Shown: in pieces, positions 1 to 11,400 of the stretch
Layout: each line of letters begins with the position of its first letter
How positions within the stretch are numbered: position 1 is the first letter of the stretch
Assembly: GCA_036365515.1 (NCBI GenBank)
Contig: CM070874.1
Span: 216,536,942 to 216,600,941 of the forward strand
From: Torymus aiolomorphi
Lineage: Eukaryota > Arthropoda > Insecta > Hymenoptera > Torymidae
Reading direction: 5' to 3'
DNA: 64,000 nt
The notes under the pieces: model-generated
What the model was told of the DNA's origin: nothing
The model's database searches: none
What the model saw: only the letters and a program-made list of their open reading frames with translations
Made by a program: the position numbers and the translations under genes

Positions 1-149
1 GATAAAATTAAAAAATTATATTAATATAATCTTACAAAAATATTCTATTAATATGAAAATGTATTTTTTAGAAGTCATAAATTTGAGATAATTTAATTTA
101 GAAAATTTTTTATTTTTTTTTGTGAAAAATTTATTATTATAATTTCAAT

Positions 150-228
150 TTAATGAAAGGAATCGATAAATTGTTTTGAGGAAGCTAAGTGCCAAAGAAT
201 TGGCAGCGGTTTTTTATATTGAGATTGA
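150..228 (-). repeat. Dispersed repeat shared with 24 kb
   Basis: A segment with GGAAGCTAAGTGCCAA followed by TTGGCAGCGGTTTTT recurs in opposite orientation at about 24,033-24,085, where the inner part is a perfect palindrome (TGCCAATATATTGGCA). The two copies are diverged. It is probably the end of an unclassified repeat family; no terminal structure was confirmed. Confidence 0.5.
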
Positions 229-239
229 GACTGAAATTA

Positions 240-1480
240 ACCATGGTTTTTTAGTTACAAAATTTTACTATGGGTTTATACACATTTTTCGGCATTCATC
301 GAATTTTTTAACTTTTAATTAGTTTTATCTATACACATAAAAATACGAAAAGCTATTTTTAACGCAAATTAGTTTCTTTTCAAATGTTAGAAATGGATGC
401 ATAATTTATTTTACGTATTTTTGTCTTAATTAAAGACATTTATAATGATAAAATTAATACCTATGTCTAGTTCATTGGTTTCTGCTAGTTTTTACAAATA
501 ATATTCATCTTATAGGACTTAGTGGGTTTATACAAGTTGCTTTGCATTATGAAATTCACTAAGTTTTAATTATTTTTCTTCAAATGCTAATTTTATAATA
601 CTGAATACTTTTATTTCTTTACATTGAGGCGGATGTTAACAATTGTTTCTTGGTTACTATTGTACTATGATATAGATTGATTTGCCATTTTTATAATTAC
701 TCATTTAACATGACATTCATTTAATTGCTTACCACGGGTTTACACAAATTCTTCGGCATTTATCAAATTTCCTAGTTCTAATTTATTTTGTTTATATTCG
801 TAAAATGCAAAAAATCCTTTTGTACGTTAATTGGTTTTCTTTGTAAATATTAGAAATAGTTTCATGATTTATTTCAAGCAGTTGTTTTAATTAAAAAAAT
901 GTATAATGATATAGTTAAGAAACTCTAGTTTATTGGTTTCTAGTAGTTTTTACAAATTATATTTATTTTATAGGAGATTATGGTTTCATAGAAGTTATTT
1001 TGCATTATCAAATGAACAATGCTTCAAATATTTTTATCTAAAGCTATATTATTAGATTTTACATTGTTAAAAGCTTTTAGCTATTTATATTGTGACATGT
1101 GCTCTGAGACGCTGACAGTATTGAACATTGTTTTTCTATTTAAAGATTGTATAATAACAGATAATTGATTTGTTATTTTTTACTATTATTCTTTCATGTG
1201 ACATTTATTTAATTGATTACTATGGGTCCCTATACAAAATTTTCCGTCATTTATCGATTTCGAAATTTTAATTATTTTTGTCTAAACCTGTGTAATGAAT
1301 ACAAGAACTCATTTTTTATACAAATTAAGTTACTCGTAATAATCGTTGCATGATTGATTTTAGGTAATTCTTTTTAATTAAAGTGATATATAGTGATATA
1401 GTTACTATGTCTTATTTATTGGTATCTACTAGTGTGTGCATATGTTATTTATCTTTTAGGACGTTTGCAAGTTGTTTTAT
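240..1480 (+). repeat. Diverged ~470-bp tandem repeat, three copies
   Basis: Three successive segments share the same order of landmarks: a stretch like ATGGGTTTATACA, then TCGGCATTTATCGA, then an AATTAAAG-rich stretch, then TTGGTTTCTAGTAG with TTTTTACA, then TTTTATAGGA. The TTGGTTTCT landmark falls near 477, 932 and 1,419, giving spacings of about 455 and 487 bp. Copies are strongly diverged and AT-rich. Related ATTCATTGGTTTCTA motifs recur near 54.03 and 54.24 kb. No coding potential is seen. Confidence 0.6.
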
Positions 1481-1555
1481 ATTATCATATTATTTGAAGT
1501 TTTAATTATTTTTCTCTACCTAAATTATTTGATGATTTTTTGTTACTTTATAGTT

Positions 1556-1973
1556 ATGTTTGCTTATGTAAAACACGATAATAGCAGTTTCGAAACTGTT
1601 AATGTTGAGCGCATTCATCATCTAACCAAACCTGTAAATAGTTTTAAAAAGTATAAGTGAACGCATGAAAATGGATCGGATCTCAGTAACATCATTATAA
1701 TTTTTTTGGAAGGTAATGCTTGTTTTGTTATAATTAATATTTCACATTTTACGAGTATTAAAGATTTTGTCTTTTTCAGATTCGTTAGAGGAATTAAATT
1801 ACAAAATTAAAAACGAGAGAGTAAGAATACCTACAACAAAACTAATTCATTCGGCTTCAGAATTATCAGATTTTGATGATACCTTACGTCAAGAAAAGTT
1901 ATCTCTACAGGAACAAATTAACAAGACGTCTTTGTTGGATAAAAAATAAAAGCTTTAGCAGAAACCAAAAAAA
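1556..1973 (+). CDS. Possible 5' exons of the BEN-like gene
   Basis: Two coding-like pieces lie here. The first (1556-1650) opens with an ATG and MFAYVKHD and ends near a possible GT donor. The second (1780-about 1973) follows a pyrimidine-rich acceptor (CTTTTTCAG) and encodes a charged, coiled-coil-like stretch (LEELNYKIKNERVR...). It hits a stop at 1947-1949, but the next frame stays open to a GTAAGT donor at 1974. The two pieces do not join in a consistent splice phase as they stand, so either a lesion or a missing exon is implied. They precede the BEN-like gene in the same orientation and could be its N-terminus. The link is inference; expression data would decide it. Confidence 0.3.
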
Positions 1974-1993
1974 TCAGTAAGTTCTAGAGCATG

Positions 1994-2797
1994 CCCTGTT
2001 GAAAATATCCATGTGGATTTTACATTGATTTCCACATGGAATCCATATGGAATCCATATGGAATCTATACGGATTCCATATGGATTCCACGTGGATTCCA
2101 TGTGGAAATCAGTCCCAAATCGTCCTGTGGATTTCCACATGGAATTCCATATAGATTTCTATATGAATTTTTCTATAAACATTTGTAAAACAAAATCCGT
2201 ATGGATTTCCATGTAGTTTTCCATGGAGAAATCCAGGTAAAAACGATATGATCCATGTAGATTTCCATATGGATTTCCATGTGGTAATTTAAATGTTTAT
2301 AAAAATGTTTATTTATAAAATTTTAAAATTTTTTTACTAGGGATACGTTTTTTACCATATCAGTAAAGCATAAAAAATTATAAACTATAATCTCCTCTTA
2401 TGTAATTCTTCGAAAAGATTCTACAGTACTTGTTGTCAAAAATATGTATCCTAGTAAAAAAATATAACAATTTTATAAATAAACATTTTTATAAACATTA
2501 AAATTACCATATGGAAATCCATGTGGAAATCTATATGGATCATGTCGTTTTTACCTGGATTTCCCCATGGAAATCTACATGGAAATCCATACGGATTTTG
2601 TTTTACAAATGTTTGTAGAAAAATTCATAAGGAAATCTATATGGAATTCCATGTGGAAGTCCACAGGACGATTTGGGACTGATTTCCACATGGAATCGAC
2701 ATGGAATCCATATGGAATCCGTATAGATTCCATATGGATTCCATATGGATTCCATGTGGAAATCAGTGTAAAATCCACATGGATATTTTCAACAGGG
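1994..2797. mobile_element. Foldback element of nested ATCCATATGGAT palindromes
   Basis: The ends are inverted copies: CCCTGTTGAAAATATCCATG on the left, its reverse complement ending in CAACAGGG on the right. The arms (each about 400 bp) meet near 2395 with almost no loop. They consist largely of short units (GGAATCCATATGGAATCC, ATGGAAATCCATATGG) that are themselves palindromic. Left and right flanks share only TG, so no firm target duplication is claimed. Open frames inside are translations of the repeat, not genes. Probably a non-autonomous DNA transposon or MITE of unassigned family. Confidence 0.75.
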
Positions 2798-3672
2798 TGT
2801 ACATATATATTTTATTATTATTACACTATTTTATATTTACGTATTTGCGAGTTATTTCCTCGCAGTCTACTTGGTCTAGCAAGTGGCTTCTGGCTTGTAC
2901 CTGTTTCCCGTAATCGCTTTCCTAATTCATGTCTTTATTTAATGATGATAGACTTCAGAATGGATTCATAGGTCAGTAGATCTCATTCTGTGAATTTAAA
3001 CACTCAAAATATATTTAGACTGCCTTCTTAAATACTTTGATAACAGCGAGAACTCGATAGAAAAAATTTCATAGGTTTACCATGGTCATCCCTCGAAGTA
3101 CTAAGCGCATTCAGTGCTGTTTAACTGCGGTAATAAATCGAGATTCAGTTTTGCACCCCAAAATAAAAATCAATAATAAATCGTGTATTATATACCGCTT
3201 TGTAGCGGTCAAAATGACTCTGTATGAGCTGTCAAAATTATAGGCTTTAAGGTTAAATTTATTTTTCTCATTTTTTTTTATTCTAAACGATAACCATATT
3301 TAATATTTTTCATATAATTTTAGATATCTTAGACAAGTGTTATATAAGTGTATAAATCACTAACAAATTTTCTTTGTGAATGTTCCGAATGAAACATTGC
3401 TTTTTAACCCTTTCATTCCCAGTGCTTATTATAAACCACTTTTACGATTCTTTACTTTTCGTGTAATCTTTTAGAATTTAATATTTGTTATCAAAATGTT
3501 TTATATATCACTTATTACACGATCTTTATTTTATTTATTTATTTATTATTTATTTATTTTTTGCTTACTATTATTTTTGTTATACTTTTTTATAGGTACA
3601 ATTTTTGCAAGCTTCAGGATAACTGATCGTACACATCTTATATATCATTTTATTAGTTGTTCGGAATAAAAA
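2798..3672. other. AT-rich spacer
   Basis: No gene is seen. It contains a (TTTA)n-like stretch near 3530-3566 and otherwise unremarkable AT-rich sequence leading up to the ATG of the Tnp2-type gene. It may hold the left end of that element, but no terminal repeat was recognised. Confidence 0.4.
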
Positions 3673-6600
3673 ATGGATAGAGATAAAGGTAAAATACATA
3701 GCAGTTCAGAATATAATGTCATCTCTCGTTGGACGAGAAAGAGGCATGAACAGATTTTTAAACAAATTCGAAATTCGTTAGGTGAGTCCATAAACGAGTA
3801 ATAGATGCATTATTTATAAGAAACAAACAAAATTGAATTATTTCAATGCATAGTTACACCATGTTTGATTTCTTGCAATTATTGAATTGAAAAGCAATTA
3901 AATATCTGACATAGGACGCGACTAGGATAAACATATTTTGAATAATTATTACATTTTAATTCGTACTCATGTATCATTTTGAAACACCACCAAGCTGTAT
4001 ATACTGTTTAAATGTGAATATTTACCATATATTTATTTTTTTAGAATGGCTCGGGAAGGAGCAGAGTAGCTGGGGGGGGGGGTAATAAACATTTTTTAAC
4101 TAACAACTTGTATTTAAAGTAGTATAATATCATTTACTATGTACATCAACTTATTGTATGTTTTAATATCTTCCCACACGAGTACACCGTTTTCCGGTCA
4201 TCCAATTTTCCTGAATTTTTTTTGTCAAGTATGTATTATTATTTAAAACCAGCAATCAAAAAATTGGCGGAATATAAAATCATGTTTTTAAGATAGAATT
4301 TTTTTGCCGGGTCGCGCTTTAATCTTACTCCCATTTCGCCCCCATCTCCCCGTACTAGCACAATTTTCTGTTAATACAATTTTCCTGAAAATTTGTTTAT
4401 AATGTTGGTTTTTCATTTAAAAGCAGCTGTGAAAAAATTGGCCAGGTATAAGACCGCGTTATCGAGTTACAATTTTTTTGCCGTGTTGCGCTTTCATCTT
4501 ACTGGCATATCGCTCCCATCTCCCCACATGCATAAAATTTTCCGGTCATTGGATTTTCCTGAAATTTTTTTTTTAATTTGAAGTTTCATTTAAAAGCACC
4601 TATCAAAAAATTAGCGAAGTATAAGATCGCGTTTTTGAGATAGAATTTTATCACCGTGTCGCTCTTTCAGCTTACTCCCATTTCGACTTCCATTTCGATC
4701 TCCCAACATAAGCGCAGTTTTCCGGTCATACGATTTTCTTGAATTTTTTTTTAAGTTTGTATTATAACCAGTAGTCAAAAAATTGGCGGGGTTTAAGATC
4801 GCGGTTTCGAGATACAATTATTTTCTTTTGGACCCATGGCATCCTTCTTTTTCCCTTATTTATGTGTGGTAGTGTGTATAGGTATACACTGTAATTGTTT
4901 ATTTAACTATTTTTAGTGTTTTATAATGGTTTTCGACCGAATAAAACTTCAAAATCGAAAAAATTGTTTAAATGAAGTGCTCGAGTAAGTGTAAATGCAG
5001 ACATGGTGGTGCAGACTTGAATTACTTTAGTTATTGTTTGATTCTGATGCATAAAAGACATCTGATTAAACTTATTTTTATTGAGATACGTTTGCAGATA
5101 AAATAACTGATATTGTACATCCTGTATATGAGACAAATTGTATGAAAACGATTAATACTAAAACTCAAACGTCTAATGACTCAGGCAGTAACTTTGTAAG
5201 AAACACGATGTCAGAAAATTCTGTCAATGTGATTGAATCAATATCTACAGATAATAATGAGATCACAAAATACATTACTCAATCATTTTCCGGAATACAA
5301 AATTGTGTAGAGCATAAAGAGAATTTACATAATTGTGATTACGATAGTGGTACATATGAAGACGCAAATAGTAGTTCTTCCGATGGTGAATCCGAAATCG
5401 ATGATTTTTGCATGGAAACCTCAGATGATGAACTATCATTTAATGCTAATAAAGAATGATTTAATGAAGATAAGAGAATGATGTTCCCTTGAAGTAATTT
5501 AACAGTATCTAACATCGTGCTCATGCTAAAAGCTTATGCCATATCATTTGGTATAACGCGCGAGACAAAAATTGCTTTAATAAATTTTATTAAATATTTG
5601 GCGGGACCTGAATTTAGCACTTGGAATTTTTCGCCGTATAAACTTGATAAATATATTCCACCACCCCAAGATAATATAAAAAAACATTATTTTTGCAAAG
5701 ATTGTAACGATTCTCTGGTAGAAATGTTGGTTTTAGAAAAGAAAAAAATTTCTATGCAATGTAATAGATGTAAAAAATTATATAAAATTACGAATGCGAA
5801 CGAAAATTATTTCATATACTTTGATATACAATATCAATTACAAACATTACTTAATAAGAAGGACATTCAACAGTCAATGTTCGATTTTACTCAAAAATCA
5901 TGCAGATCTAAAGATAACGTTATTACTGATATTAATGATTCAGAACTCTATCAACAAAACTGCAATACGCCAAATACTATTTGTTTTAACTTGAGTCTTG
6001 ATGGCGCTCAGCAGTGGAAAAGCGCTAAGAAAGCTCTGTGGCTAATGCAGATTCACCTGAACTGTTTGTTGGGTAAAGCTCGTTTCAAACATCCTATTTT
6101 AGTAGCATTGTATGAAACAGAAAAGGAACCTACTCCACAATTTATGAATTTATTTATGTCTGTATTGAAGAAACAGTGCGATGTACTAGCTGAGCGAGGC
6201 ATACAACTCATAGATTATTGGACAAAAGATATTATCACATTGAAAGTTATTCCATTTTGCGGATGTGTAGATACACTTGCGAGGCCCTTACTACAGAATA
6301 GGATTCAGTTTAATGGATATTTCGGTTGTAGCTGGTGTTATCATCATGGATTATATTACGCACACGCAATGAAATTTCCAATGCAAGAAGATGATCCAGA
6401 ATTAAGAACCCATGAAGCTCACGTGAAGCATGTACACAACGTAACATCATCAGGTCGGCTAACTGAATTCGGTGTTAAAGGTTATTCAATTCTTTTAGAC
6501 TTTCCAAATTTTGATATTGTTTGGAACTTGCCACCTGATTACATGCATCAAACATTGTTAGGGGTAACAAAACAACTATTTCATGTGTGGAAAAAAATGT

Positions 6601-7650
6601 TATCGACGAAAGATTTTGAAAAAGTGATAAGAAGAATGAAAAATATAAAGTTGAGTCGTGACTTACAACGTAATTTACAACCCTTGAATTATGCCCAAAA
6701 ATATAAAGCTCTCGAATGGAAAATATGGTTGCTGTTTGTAAGTATTCCGTGCTTACATGGAATTTTACCAGATCAAATGTTCTGTTCCTATTTACGTTTC
6801 GTTCATTGTATTTATACGTATTTACAAGAGTCAATAAGTAAAACCGAAATAGATAATTGTGAAATAGAAATGTTGCAGTTTGTTGGAGAGAGTGAAATCT
6901 TGTACAACACGGAAATTATGACTTTTAATCTTCATGGACATTTACACTATGCTGAAAGTATTCGAAGAGTCGGTCCATTGTGGGCGAATTCGGCTTTCCC
7001 TTCAGAAACTGCTATTGGGAAAAAACTGCTATTGGTTAAAAGAGATAAATGCTCCCAATGGATCTATAAAACAAATTGCTCAGAAATGGCTAACAAGATG
7101 TACTTTTGAAAGTTATATTGAAAGTGATGAGCGCACCGAAGAGAAGCACATAGAGTATTGCAAGTCATTATTTAATTCTAAAACACTTCCACAAACTTGT
7201 ACACGTTTACATAATCTCATTATGGTTGGCGTTGGCGTTCATAATAAGACAATAGAAAAAATGATGGAAGATTTTCTACAGCATAAAGTCAGTATCTCTG
7301 TCTATGACAAATGTATTTATAAATCATCATCTTATCATACCGTCAAATATACACGAGCAATAAAAACAAATGATTCTATAATTGAAACAACGTGTGGAAA
7401 AATTGTTGAAATGCATTACTTTATAAAAGTAGCTAATGAATGTTATATTTGCGGATTTCAATGGTTAATCGAAAAAAACGACTTTAATGGAACCAATGAA
7501 TCGATTATTAAGCACATTTTGAAGGTTGCAGGGAAAAAATCACATCATACTATTTTTAAGATTGATAATATCAAACGCAAAGCTCTTGTGATAGATAACA
7601 CAATTGCTACGTATATATCATTCTTACCAAATAATTATGAATGCCATTAG
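3673..7650 (+). pseudogene. CACTA/Tnp2-type transposase, decayed
   Basis: Exon 1 (3673-3781, ATG then DRDKGKIHSSSEY) ends at GGTGAG in phase 1. Exon 2 starts after a TTTGCAG acceptor at 5098 in the matching phase, leaving a 1.3-kb intron. The long exon has an acidic Ser-rich N-terminus, a Cys-pair zinc-binding stretch (FCKDC...CNRC, about 5690-5775), then the Tnp2 core. Core landmarks are NLSLDGAQQWKSAKKALW, GCVDTLARPLL, GYFGCSWCYHHGL and a DUF4218-like block (HLHYAESIRRVGPLWANSAF). This architecture belongs to the EnSpm/CACTA transposase family. Lesions: in-frame TGA at 5457 and 5490, and a frame change near 7035 that matches one extra base; coding resumes in another frame to 7650. It is a dead copy. 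No CACTA termini were found. Confidence 0.75.
4165..4820 (+). repeat. ~170-bp tandem repeat, four diverged copies
   Basis: The motif TTTTCCGGTCAT...ATTTTCCTGAA recurs near 4192, 4365, 4530 and 4715. Each copy is followed by AAAAAATTGGC and a GATC/GACCGCG stretch. Periods are about 165-183 bp. The array lies inside the intron of the Tnp2-type gene. A G-run (GGGGGGGGGG) occurs just upstream near 4073. Confidence 0.6.
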
Positions 7651-8494
7651 GTACGTTGCATTTATGGTACTTCAAAGTAAAATAACATTAGATCGTAATG
7701 AATTGTGTTAATTAGAAGTAAAATATTTTGATCGACTTAAAAATAATCTAAAACTATCATTAATAGTAAAAATATGTGGTAGCATTAGTTTCATAAAGTA
7801 ATGTTTGGTCTCATAAACGAAATGTATAGATATATAACCTTTATTCACACGCACACGCACACGCACACACGCGCGCGCACACGCACATACGGACATTTTC
7901 TAAAATCATTAGAGCTGAATTTAAAATGTCCAGCCCTTTTTCACTGCATTTATATTTTTTGTTTTTTGTTTGTTTTTCTTTCTTGTTGCATATACGCTTC
8001 AATATTAGCGTTTTGATTGTCTCAATTTCTTTTGAATTCGATTTAAAGATTCACTATTTCGCTCCGCAAACTGTTGAATGGAGTTATTTTATAATGTTAA
8101 CAAACTAGGTTTAATTATCGTCCAACGCGCGTTTACGATCGTTATTTATTCAGCCACATTAGTTGCGAATTTCACGTGAAACTTCGAAGTTCGAAAGTTA
8201 GCTCTACGAATCTATCGGTAATTTACCATTATAAATAAAGGCCTAGCAATCGTTTTGGCATTAAATTTAACATTTATCGAGTTGGTTTTTTATAAGTGGA
8301 TGATTCTTTTTAATGGACAGATTTTATAATGAACTATCGTTAATTAGCGCGTTACGAGTAACCACATTTGACTTACTTTACTCTTTTCGAGATTCCAGAT
8401 CAAAATTGCAAATTCTAAAATGAAATTACTAACCACTGAATCAGAAGTTTTATAATATTGTAATGACTAAATAGTATTTTATTTTTTTTTTTAG
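7651..8494. other. Spacer with alternating CA/CG microsatellite
   Basis: 7846-7888 is a CACACGCACACG / CGCGCGCACA simple repeat. The rest is AT-rich with no recognised gene, ending in a long T-tract and AG that forms the acceptor for the exon at 8495. Confidence 0.5.
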
Positions 8495-11400
8495 TGTAAA
8501 AAGATTCAGCCTACAGTCACTCCTTTAACTAAAAGTGTAAAAAATGTTAAAGAAAAAGAAAATAATCGTAAAAAAGAAAACAAAAGTTCTGATAAGTCTA
8601 GCGAAAAGAAAGGAGATAAAAAAAAAGAAAGTCAAATCAGGTAGCTAATTCTATCATAAAAAAGGGAAACTCGATACAAAGTCTAATGAAGTTCCGAAAG
8701 ATGCCCAAAAAAAAAGATTTATCGGCACAAGTTCATGTTCCTTCTTATGAAGCTCAGTGTAGCACATCAGATGAAAATCGCGCATTAAATAATGTAAGTA
8801 TTTTACAAGTTAGCACGTAGTAGTTAATTCATTATCATGCGTCTATATATAATTATTACACACATTTGTAAAATATCTACAGGAAATTTCAAAAACTACT
8901 GAAATTGAAAGTAGTACTAAACGTGATGACGGTTTGCCTGACCAGATTTTTTCTAATCAAGAAAGTTCTAGCAACATTATTGAAAATAAATTTTCCAGCA
9001 TTTGTAAGAAATAAGATGGCATGTCACAGTCAAAACCAAAAGAATCTGTTTTAAAATCAGATATAAACATAGCAAATGTAAAAAAGATGGATGATGCACG
9101 AAAGATAAAAAAAAAAAAAAAAACAAAAGAACTGATCCAAGTGAAAAAAAGGTTGAAAGAAACAGAACGTAACTTAGCAGAATCTTTAAAAACTATAGAA
9201 TCGTATCGAAATCTTGTAATAAAAAAAACAAAAAGAAACAGAAAGGTGGCAAGATTTGAAAAACTCGACGAATTTGGTAAATATTTTAAATTTCATGTTA
9301 AGGGGTTACTACAGTTAAATTTTTTTTTTTTTGATTCACCTAAAAAATAAAAGTTTTGATCAGTAATGATATTTTATATACATATATATTATACAAATAT
9401 AGTTTATTTTTGAGGAAATAGGCCCTACCAGAGGTCTGTAAACCCATTTGATCCAAAGATATTGAGATTTTATAATTTGTATCCTGCCGTAACCTACAGA
9501 TTGAACCATTTGATATTTTTTAATGAGATGCGGGCCAAAATCTTTGATTTTTATATCTCCTTTGACTGAAGCTATTCGCATCCTTTAATTTTTCCAATTA
9601 ATATTTTTAAAGACAAAAATTTGATTTAGAACTCACCATTTGGAAGGAATTTTTAAAAAATTCTGCAATCTGTAAGTTACGGCAGGATACAAATTTAAAA
9701 ATCTCAATATCTTTGGATAAAATGGGTTTACAGATCTCTGGTAGGGCCTATTTCCTCAAAAATAAACTATATTTGTATATTATATATATATATATATATT
9801 ATATATATATATAATATCATTACTGATCAAAATTCTTATTTTTTAGGTGAATAAAAAAAAACATTTTTAACTGTAGTACTCCCTTTAATATTCCTCTTTC
9901 ATGTTGCAACTTTTATGTCTTTGTTGTGAATAATGATGTTTATTTTACAATTAACAGCTAGTCGAGAGGTCAATCCTTTTGCGAATATTTCTGAAGGAAA
10001 AACTCCTGTAGGGTATTTCCGAAAATCGGACAACCAGGTAAGCTAAGATTTTTCCTTACAACGTGCGTAAAACTAATGTTGTTACTTTGCATGCGAAGTG
10101 TGGAAATAGTAGGTTACAATACGAGTACGCAAAGTAGGTGATTACCGCAGGAGCGAAGTTTCACTTCGCTTGGGCGATAAAAGAGCGAGTGCGGGTACAC
10201 CAACGCAGCACACTGGTACCGTATTAGTACATTATGACACTGGTGTAGAAGCTGATTATTTACCGTATGACACAGTTTTCGCATGAGCAAAGCCGAAGCG
10301 AGTGAGAAAAGTCGAATGCAATAGACTTTTTTTTGACACTCCGTGCGCAAAGCTCGATCTTACCCACGCTTGATTGAAAAAGTATCATGTCGTATCAAAA
10401 AATACCGTTCAATATACAAGCAAGAAAGTAATTTTATCCTTGTGTAGCTTTTTAAGTCGAAGCGAGTGAGAAAAGTCGAATGCGATAAACTTTTTTTTGA
10501 CACTGCATGCGCAAACATCAACACGAGGATAAATAGTACATTTCGATACTAGTGCGAGGATTTGCTTTTCCCCCCGTGTGTCTGTTTGCACCCGAGCGAA
10601 GCGAGGGTGAAAAGGTCACACGAGGAGAAAATCAACTTCTCACACAAGTGTCGAACCGTATTTTTTGACACGACGTGCGAGAAGTGAGATTTTTGCACGC
10701 ATCGTTTAACGCAGTGTGCGAGAAATCGAACTTCTCGCACGGAGTTTCAAAAATTACTTTTTCCTATTATCGTGCGCCAAGTTCAATTTTGCACACGCAT
10801 TTACGTCCGCAAACTGCCACATTCTCGCAGTCTGATAGAGCGTATGGGAAAGTAGTTGAGCGTGCAGGAATGTAAAAATTTCTGCACGCTCAACTACTTT
10901 CTCGCCACACGCGCTTCTCAGCGAGCGGGGGTGTGGTAGTTTAGGACGCAAATGCATACGCAAACTTGATCTTTGCACAATTTGATAGGAAATAGTACAT
11001 TTCGACACGGGAGCGAAAGGTGATTATTTACTCGCTTCAATAGTGCGAAAAACGTTACATGAGGTAAAAATCTTCTTACGCACCAGTTTCAAACCGTATT
11101 TTATACCACGAGAACCGAATAATCATATTAAAGTTATGATTTTGAGCTTAGAGTGGCGTAAAATAGTGTGCAATACTCGTGCCCTGCATAGGTGTACCCG
11201 CACTCGCTCTTTTGTCGCCCTCGCTTCGCGCACTTATATCGTCATGTACTATTTCGCACTAGTATCGAAATAGACTATTTCCTATTATCGTGCGCAAAGT
11301 TGTATTATCAATGTTAATATAAAAATAGTCTCTCTCATTGCCGCACGCTCAGCTACTTTTCCGCACGCTCTTCTCAACTTTACGTATACGGTGATAGGAA

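Noticed and set aside
2013..2970. Several ORFs of 60-134 codons across 2.0-2.9 kb
   Set aside because: They translate the palindromic foldback repeat in both directions and share its mirror symmetry. No protein-like features.
7001..7037. 17-bp duplication as the cause of the Tnp2 frame change
   Set aside because: CTGCTATTGG does occur twice 17 bases apart, but removing 17 bases gives a stop instead of restoring the downstream frame; one extra base fits better.
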